This document shows, in pieces, positions 57,995 through 64,000 of a stretch of DNA of 64,000 bases. A program made the position numbers and the translations under genes. Numbering within the stretch: the first letter of the stretch is position 1; the number at the start of each line of letters is the position of its first letter. The stretch lies in NCBI RefSeq assembly GCF_000380005.1, contig NZ_KB904188.1:248001-312000 (forward strand). The letters run 5' to 3'. The DNA is from Streptococcus didelphis DSM 15616 (GTDB taxonomy: Bacteria; Bacillota; Bacilli; Lactobacillales; Streptococcaceae). A model generated the notes under the pieces. The model was not told the DNA's origin. It was given only the letters and a program-made list of their open reading frames with translations, and searched no databases.

Positions 57995-60294
57995 TGAACA
58001 ATGAGTTTATTGTCCATTATCATAGTTCAAAAGATAGTTATGATGATTTAAGTTTGTGGCAGTTACAAGACAAGAAAGCTGATAAAGAACTTTATTTTTC
58101 AACTTCTGATAGTTTTGGAGCTATAGCTACTTTTCATTGTGCTCCTTTTAATTGTTTGACTGATTTTTATTTAAGTTTTAAGAGTAAGTCATCGGGACAC
58201 AAGCTAGGAGCTTATCAGATCAAGTGTCAAACCAATTCTACTGAGCAGGAAATGTGGTTATTAGAAGGTGATGGCAATCTCTATTATAGTCGACAGGCAG
58301 CTATTGCTAGTCCATTTTATAGCAAGAGACAAGCAGATGCCTTTGACATGGTTCTTAATAGTCAAGCTTTTGACAAGAAGTGGGGCTTTTCTGGTTGGTT
58401 AGGTTTTCGTTATAAGCCAGAAGAGACACTTTTTCGCTTATGGGCACCTACTGCAAAAAGTATAGAGGTAATTCTCTATCAATCTGCTGATAAGGATTCT
58501 GAGATTAGTCTTATTTCTCCTATGCAAAGGGGTAAGAAAGAAAATCCAGATAATCACTTGGAAAACACGCAGGGACTATGGGAACTTTCGCTTAAGGGCA
58601 ACTATAATTTTCAGGCCTACTCTTACCGTGTCCATTATCAAGATGGTCATTTTGCAGACAGCAGGGATCCTTATAGCATAGCTTCGAGTGCTGATGGACG
58701 AAAATCTATCATTCTTGCTGAGGAAAACCGTGTGCCTGAAGGCTTTTCAGTCAAGCACGGACAAGCAGCCACTTGGCGCTTGGATAACCCTAATCAAGCA
58801 GTTATCTATGAGATGCATGTAAGAGATTTTTCAACATCTGAAAGTTCTGGGGTGAGTGAGAAAAATCGAGGGAAATTTTTAGGTTTAATTGAGCCTAATA
58901 CAAAAAATCAGTATGGAGATACTACGGGATTTGATTATATTAAGTCCTTAGGAGTAACCCATATTCAATTGCAGCCAGTATTTGACCACCATCAAACAAT
59001 AGATGAATCTGGTAATTATGCTTATAACTGGGGCTATGATCCTGAAAACTATAATGTTCCAGAAGCTAGCTTTACGAGTAATCCCCATAAGCCTGAAACA
59101 AGAATATTGGAATTAAAAAGCGCTATTCAAGCCTATCATGATGCAGGTTTGAATGTTATTATTGATGTGGTTTATAATCACACCTATTCTTCCAAGGATT
59201 CAGCTTTTCAATTAACCGTTCCAGATTATTATTACCGACTTAATCCTGATGGTTCTTTTCAAAATGGTTCAGGTTGTGGCAATGAAACAGCTAGCGAAAA
59301 AGAAATGTTCCGTAAATATATGGTTGACTCGGTACTTTATTGGTTAAACGAATACAATGTTGATGGTTTTCGCTTTGATTTAATGGGCCTGCATGATATT
59401 GAGACCATGAATCAGATTAGACAAGAAGTTGATAAGTTTGACCCGAGAATCTTAATATATGGGGAAGGCTGGGATATGGGCCATGGGCTTGCACCTGAGG
59501 ATAAGGCTAAAAAAACAAATGCCAGTCGGATGCCAAGAATTGGCTTTTTTAATGATGATCAGCGAAATGCCATTAAGGGAGCAGAAATTTTTGGAATGTT
59601 AGAAGAAGGCTTTGTTTCGGGGATGCCCTGTGAAGATACGGTTTCTAAAGCTCTTTTAGGTAGTAGGGACTTGGTGGATTATGTGAGTCCAGACCAGGTA
59701 ATCAACTATGTTGAAGCTCATGATAATTATAATTTAAATGATTTACTCTGGGTCTTGCACCCAAATGATAGCAAGGGTATTCACAGGAAACGTGTCCAGT
59801 TAGCAAATGCCATGAATCTTTTGACCCAAGGTCTTAGTTTTATGCAGATAGGGCAAGAATTTTTGCGGACTAAACTAGTGGCTACTGGTAAAAACAAGGA
59901 AGTCACAGTTGATGACCATAAAAGAGCAATGAATTCTTATAAAGCACCTGATATCGTTAATCAGGTGGATTGGAATTTGATAAGCCAGGAAGCAGAAACC
60001 ATTTGGTTTGTAAAAAAGCTAATTGCCTTAAAAACTAAAAGCACTCTATTTTCATACCCTTCTTTTGAAGAGATTAGAAATCATGTATTTGGGCTAACTG
60101 CTGAAAGACATTCTGGTTTTCTTAGTTATTTTATCCGAGACCAAGAAACCTATCAGCTTATGTTTACTAATTCTGATCACATATTAAAAGAACAAAAAGA
60201 CTCTCAGTTGATACTATCAAGTGATGCCTCTTTCTCACCAGGTAAGAATAGTCTTCACGCTTTCAGCACCTTAGTCTTCAAACTTAAAAAATAA
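57994..60294 (+). CDS. pulA: Type I pullulanase (glycogen/starch debranching, GH13)
   Basis: 766 residues, no signal peptide or LPXTG, so it is cytosolic. An N-terminal CBM/beta region (about 1-125), a CBM48 region (about 130-240), then the GH13 barrel with the type I pullulanase signature YNWGYDPENY, the nucleophile Asp in DGFRFDLMG, the acid/base Glu in IYGEGWD and the transition-state Asp in EAHDNYN. It cuts alpha-1,6 branches of imported maltodextrin or glycogen. ATG overlaps the stop of the lipid kinase gene. It differs from the surface pullulanases of streptococci. Confidence 0.93.
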   Translation: MNNEFIVHYHSSKDSYDDLSLWQLQDKKADKELYFSTSDSFGAIATFHCAPFNCLTDFYLSFKSKSSGHKLGAYQIKCQTNSTEQEMWLLEGDGNLYYSRQAAIASPFYSKRQADAFDMVLNSQAFDKKWGFSGWLGFRYKPEETLFRLWAPTAKSIEVILYQSADKDSEISLISPMQRGKKENPDNHLENTQGLWELSLKGNYNFQAYSYRVHYQDGHFADSRDPYSIASSADGRKSIILAEENRVPEGFSVKHGQAATWRLDNPNQAVIYEMHVRDFSTSESSGVSEKNRGKFLGLIEPNTKNQYGDTTGFDYIKSLGVTHIQLQPVFDHHQTIDESGNYAYNWGYDPENYNVPEASFTSNPHKPETRILELKSAIQAYHDAGLNVIIDVVYNHTYSSKDSAFQLTVPDYYYRLNPDGSFQNGSGCGNETASEKEMFRKYMVDSVLYWLNEYNVDGFRFDLMGLHDIETMNQIRQEVDKFDPRILIYGEGWDMGHGLAPEDKAKKTNASRMPRIGFFNDDQRNAIKGAEIFGMLEEGFVSGMPCEDTVSKALLGSRDLVDYVSPDQVINYVEAHDNYNLNDLLWVLHPNDSKGIHRKRVQLANAMNLLTQGLSFMQIGQEFLRTKLVATGKNKEVTVDDHKRAMNSYKAPDIVNQVDWNLISQEAETIWFVKKLIALKTKSTLFSYPSFEEIRNHVFGLTAERHSGFLSYFIRDQETYQLMFTNSDHILKEQKDSQLILSSDASFSPGKNSLHAFSTLVFKLKK

Positions 60295-60306
60295 GCTAGC
60301 CACTGT

Positions 60307-60328
60307 ATAGGTACAAAATAGGTACAAA
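60307..60328 (+). repeat. Tandem 11-bp direct repeat downstream of pulA
   Basis: ATAGGTACAAA occurs twice with no gap. It is about one helical turn per unit and lies 203 bases before the -10 of the F-ATPase promoter. The rest of 60295-60530 shows AGGCTT repeats and T-runs but no clear terminator or gene. Confidence 0.55.
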
Positions 60329-60530
60329 AAAATTAATAGGAAAAGAGCAGGCTTTGTCATAGACAGGCTTGACTTTTTTTGTTCAACCAGCTTTCCTTAT
60401 CCTTTCTTTGAAGTTAAGTTTAAATACTGGTATACTAGTTTCATTACGCTATTTTTGGAGAATTTTTTCCTTAACTCATGAAAAAGGTTAGGAATGGTTT
60501 AAGAAAACGTACCCACTTCTCGTGTTTTGG

Positions 60531-60559
60531 TTGACATTCTCTATATTAAGGAATAGAAT
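60531..60559 (+). promoter_or_regulatory. Promoter of the F-type ATP synthase operon
   Basis: Consensus -35 TTGACA (60531-60536), 17 bp, -10 TAGAAT (60554-60559), about 35 nt before the atpE start codon. Confidence 0.85.
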
Positions 60560-60594
60560 AGCAAGGTAAAAAAATATTAAAGGAGAATTCAATT

Positions 60595-60795
60595 ATGAAT
60601 TTAGCTATTTTAGCTCTTGGTATCGCTGTGTTAGGCGTAAGTATCGGTGAAGGTATTATGGTAGCAAATGTCGCTAAAGCTGCATCTCGTCAACCAGAAA
60701 TGTTTGGTAAATTACAATCACTTCTTATTTTAGGTGTTGCCTTTATTGAAGGAACATTTTTCGTGTTACTTGCTTCAACATTCTTTGTACATTAA
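60595..60795 (+). CDS. atpE: F-type ATP synthase subunit c
   Basis: 66 residues, two membrane helices joined by the polar loop ARQPEMFG-like SRQPEMFG. The ion-carrying carboxylate is Glu52 in AFIEGTFFV. A second acidic residue, Glu19, sits in helix 1 (SIGEGIM), where Na+-type rings have Gln or Glu; the residue after Glu52 is Gly rather than Ser. Streptococcal F-ATPases are held to be proton pumps that keep cytosolic pH. Streptococcal order (c first) is kept. AAAGGAGAA precedes the ATG. Confidence 0.96.
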   Translation: MNLAILALGIAVLGVSIGEGIMVANVAKAASRQPEMFGKLQSLLILGVAFIEGTFFVLLASTFFVH

Positions 60796-60831
60796 GAAGA
60801 CAGCGCAATTCATTAAGAAGGAGGGATAAGG

Positions 60832-61545
60832 TTGGAAAAACTTCAAAATCCAACGGTACAATTTCTTGGTATCCAGTTTGATTTAACTATCCTGATGATG
60901 TCTCTTTTAACCGTTTTAGTTGCCTTTATTTTTATCTTTTGGTCAAGTCGACATATGACGATAAAGCCTAAAGGCAAACAGAATATTATAGAGTGGCTTT
61001 TTGAATTTGTCCAAGGTATCACAAAACAAAGTTTGGGCAAATACAACAGTAACTATAGCCTCCTTACATTTAGTCTTTTCTTTTTCATTTTTGTAGCTAA
61101 TAATATTGGCTTATTAACAACCCTAAAAGTAGGTGAATTCAACTATTGGACCTCACCTACAGCTAATGCAGCAGTCGATTTTGGGTTAGCCCTTATGGTT
61201 GCTATAATAGTCCATTTTGAAGGTATCCGAAAAGCTGGAATTAAAGAATATGTGAAAGAATATATTCAGCCAACCCCAGTTATGTTGCCAATGAACATTC
61301 TTGAAGAATTTACAAATATTATTTCTTTAACCTTACGTTTGTTTGGTAATATCTATGCTGGTGAAGTTGTCTTGAGTTTATTATTGCAGTTTGCGCATGT
61401 TAATTTCTTAACATTGCCTCTTGCATTCTTACTCACAATGCTTTGGATTGCCTTTTCAGCTTTCATTTCAGGGATACAAGCCTATGTTTTTGTTCTTTTA
61501 ACATCAACTTACATAGGAAAAAAAGTGAATCATGAGAAAGAATAA
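60832..61545 (+). CDS. atpB: F-type ATP synthase subunit a
   Basis: 237 residues with five to six membrane helices. The essential stator Arg is in [13 protein letters not shown], and EEFTNIISL comes just before. It forms the proton half-channels beside the c-ring. The start is TTG with AAGGAGGG upstream, 37 nt after atpE. Confidence 0.95.
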   Translation: MEKLQNPTVQFLGIQFDLTILMMSLLTVLVAFIFIFWSSRHMTIKPKGKQNIIEWLFEFVQGITKQSLGKYNSNYSLLTFSLFFFIFVANNIGLLTTLKVGEFNYWTSPTANAAVDFGLALMVAIIVHFEGIRKAGIKEYVKEYIQPTPVMLPMNILEEFTNIISLTLRLFGNIYAGEVVLSLLLQFAHVNFLTLPLAFLLTMLWIAFSAFISGIQAYVFVLLTSTYIGKKVNHEKE

Positions 61546-61563
61546 GAAAGGAGACAATGAAAG

Positions 61564-62061
61564 ATGTCATTACTATTAAATAGTACAAGTTTAGGCAATA
61601 TTATTATTGTAACTGGTTCTTTTATCTTATTACTTGTTCTCATTAGAGTATTTGCATGGGAGCAGATTACAGGGATTTTTGCTGCTCGAGAAGTCAAAAT
61701 TGCAAAAGATATTGATAGTGCTGAAAAAGCTCGTCAAGATGCAGAAACTCTTGCTCAAAAACGTGAAGATGAACTAACTGGTGCAAAACAAGAAGCAAGC
61801 CAAATCATTACAGGTGCAAAAGAAATCGGTCAAGCTCAAGGCGAAAAATTAATAGTAGAAGCTGCTGATGAAGCTAGTCGTTTGAAAGAAAAAGCGCAAG
61901 CAGATATTGTACAAAGCAAAACAGAGGCTATTTCTAGTGTAAAAGCAGAAATGTCCGATTTAACAGTTCTTTTAGCTGAAAAAATCATGAATACTCATCT
62001 AGATAAGGAAGCACAGAGCCAACTTATTGATAGTTATCTTAATGATTTAGGAGAAGCCTAA
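61564..62061 (+). CDS. atpF: F-type ATP synthase subunit b
   Basis: 165 residues. One N-terminal membrane helix (about 12-30) then a long, charged, helical stalk rich in Ala, Glu, Lys and Gln. As a homodimer it holds the alpha-3 beta-3 head. AAAGGAGA lies upstream of the ATG. The stop codon overlaps the atpH start (TAATG). Confidence 0.95.
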   Translation: MSLLLNSTSLGNIIIVTGSFILLLVLIRVFAWEQITGIFAAREVKIAKDIDSAEKARQDAETLAQKREDELTGAKQEASQIITGAKEIGQAQGEKLIVEAADEASRLKEKAQADIVQSKTEAISSVKAEMSDLTVLLAEKIMNTHLDKEAQSQLIDSYLNDLGEA

Positions 62062-62597
62062 TGACTAAAAAAGAAGAGGCTCTTGTAGAGCAATATGCTA
62101 AAAGCCTTGTTGAGGTTGCTCTTGAACATGATGTCATTAGTTCACTAAAGGCTGATACACTTGCCATCTTAGAAATATTTAAAGCAACAGAGCTTGAAAA
62201 AACCTTATCAAGTTTGGCAGTTACACGGTCTGAAAAAGCAAAGCTAGTAAGGCTGCTTAAGGATACTGATTCAGTATATATCAATAATTTTCTTGAAGTC
62301 ATCATTCAAAACCAACGTGAGGAATTTTTATATCCAATCCTTCATAGCGTTTTAGAATTAGTGGCTCAAGTGACAAATCAATATGATGTTACAGTAACAT
62401 CTGCAATTCCTCTAACAGAGGACCAAAAGGTTCGTGTACAGGCTCTTGTTACTAAAAAATTTGGGCTTAAAACAGATCAGTTGATTGAAGAGGTGGATGC
62501 TTCCATTATTGGAGGCTTTATCATTGAGGTTAATAATAAGATTATTGACGCGAGTCTTCGTCGACAATTACATGAATTTAAAAGGAAATTAATATAG
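62061..62597 (+). CDS. atpH: F-type ATP synthase subunit delta
   Basis: 178 residues. [14 protein letters not shown] at the N-terminus and [20 protein letters not shown] at the C-terminus are family signatures. It joins the b stalk to the top of the head. Translationally coupled to atpF by the overlapping TAATG. Confidence 0.95.
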   Translation: MTKKEEALVEQYAKSLVEVALEHDVISSLKADTLAILEIFKATELEKTLSSLAVTRSEKAKLVRLLKDTDSVYINNFLEVIIQNQREEFLYPILHSVLELVAQVTNQYDVTVTSAIPLTEDQKVRVQALVTKKFGLKTDQLIEEVDASIIGGFIIEVNNKIIDASLRRQLHEFKRKLI

Positions 62598-62609
62598 AAA
62601 GTGGTGTGA

Positions 62610-64000
<1,391 letters not shown>

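Overview
This is a 64 kb stretch of a low-GC Firmicute, almost certainly a Streptococcus of the pyogenic group. The reasons are the gene content and order (rapZ-yvcK-whiA-pepD-adcA, rodA-HAD-gyrB-ezrA, eno, a SpnA-type wall-anchored nuclease, F-ATPase in the order c-a-b-delta-alpha), two streptococcal collagen-like surface proteins with LPATG anchors, a V-type Ntp ATPase and a streptococcal type II preQ1 riboswitch. The species cannot be fixed from the sequence alone. I see no prophage, insertion sequence, CRISPR array or rRNA operon; there is one tRNA (Arg, anticodon CCT).

Layout. 0-3 kb: end of an aspartate-type aminotransferase, asnS, and a DUF1003 membrane protein behind an exact CiaR-type direct repeat. 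3-8 kb: an extracytoplasmic methionine-sulfoxide repair module (ccdA, a lipoprotein thioredoxin with a Met-rich linker, membrane-anchored msrAB) followed by a YesN/YesM-type two-component system. 8-14 kb: rapZ-yvcK-whiA, a C69 dipeptidase, and zinc-binding adcA behind two perfect AdcR palindromes. 14.4-15.6 kb: collagen-like gene 1. 15.7-21.7 kb: rpmE2, a DHH phosphoesterase, a glutathione-transferase-like protein, flavodoxin, chorismate mutase, a ClC protein and guaD. 22-30.7 kb: rplS, tRNA-Arg, rodA, a HAD gene, gyrB, ezrA, a yueI-like gene, eno. 31-35 kb: collagen-like gene 2 and the SpnA-like nuclease. 35-36 kb: a small DUF4298 gene and a cold-shock gene.

36-54 kb is a catabolic and energy block: a short-chain fatty acid/acetoacetate set (atoE, LysR regulator, atoB-atoD-atoA), a D-serine set (YheO/DauR-like regulator, divergent ridA, an orphan EIIC-type permease, dsdA), and a nine-gene V-type ATPase operon whose membrane-ring subunit keeps all five Na+ ligands known from Enterococcus hirae. 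54-60 kb: preQ1-II riboswitch and queT, ligA, a lipid kinase, a type I pullulanase. 60.6-64 kb: the F-type ATP synthase operon, cut by the window end inside atpA.

The most interesting signals are: (i) a TA-dinucleotide tract that forms the exact 17-bp spacer between the -35 and -10 of collagen-like gene 2, with a rearranged copy at collagen-like gene 1, suggesting promoter phase variation; (ii) a compact D-serine utilisation locus pairing DsdA with RidA and a PTS-IIC-like permease under a YheO-family regulator; (iii) a 10-bp motif shared by the atoE and atoB promoters; (iv) a perfect 12-bp dyad in front of the V-ATPase operon; (v) the CiaR-type promoter in front of the DUF1003 gene. Family assignments come from recognising protein motifs and from memory; no database search was run.
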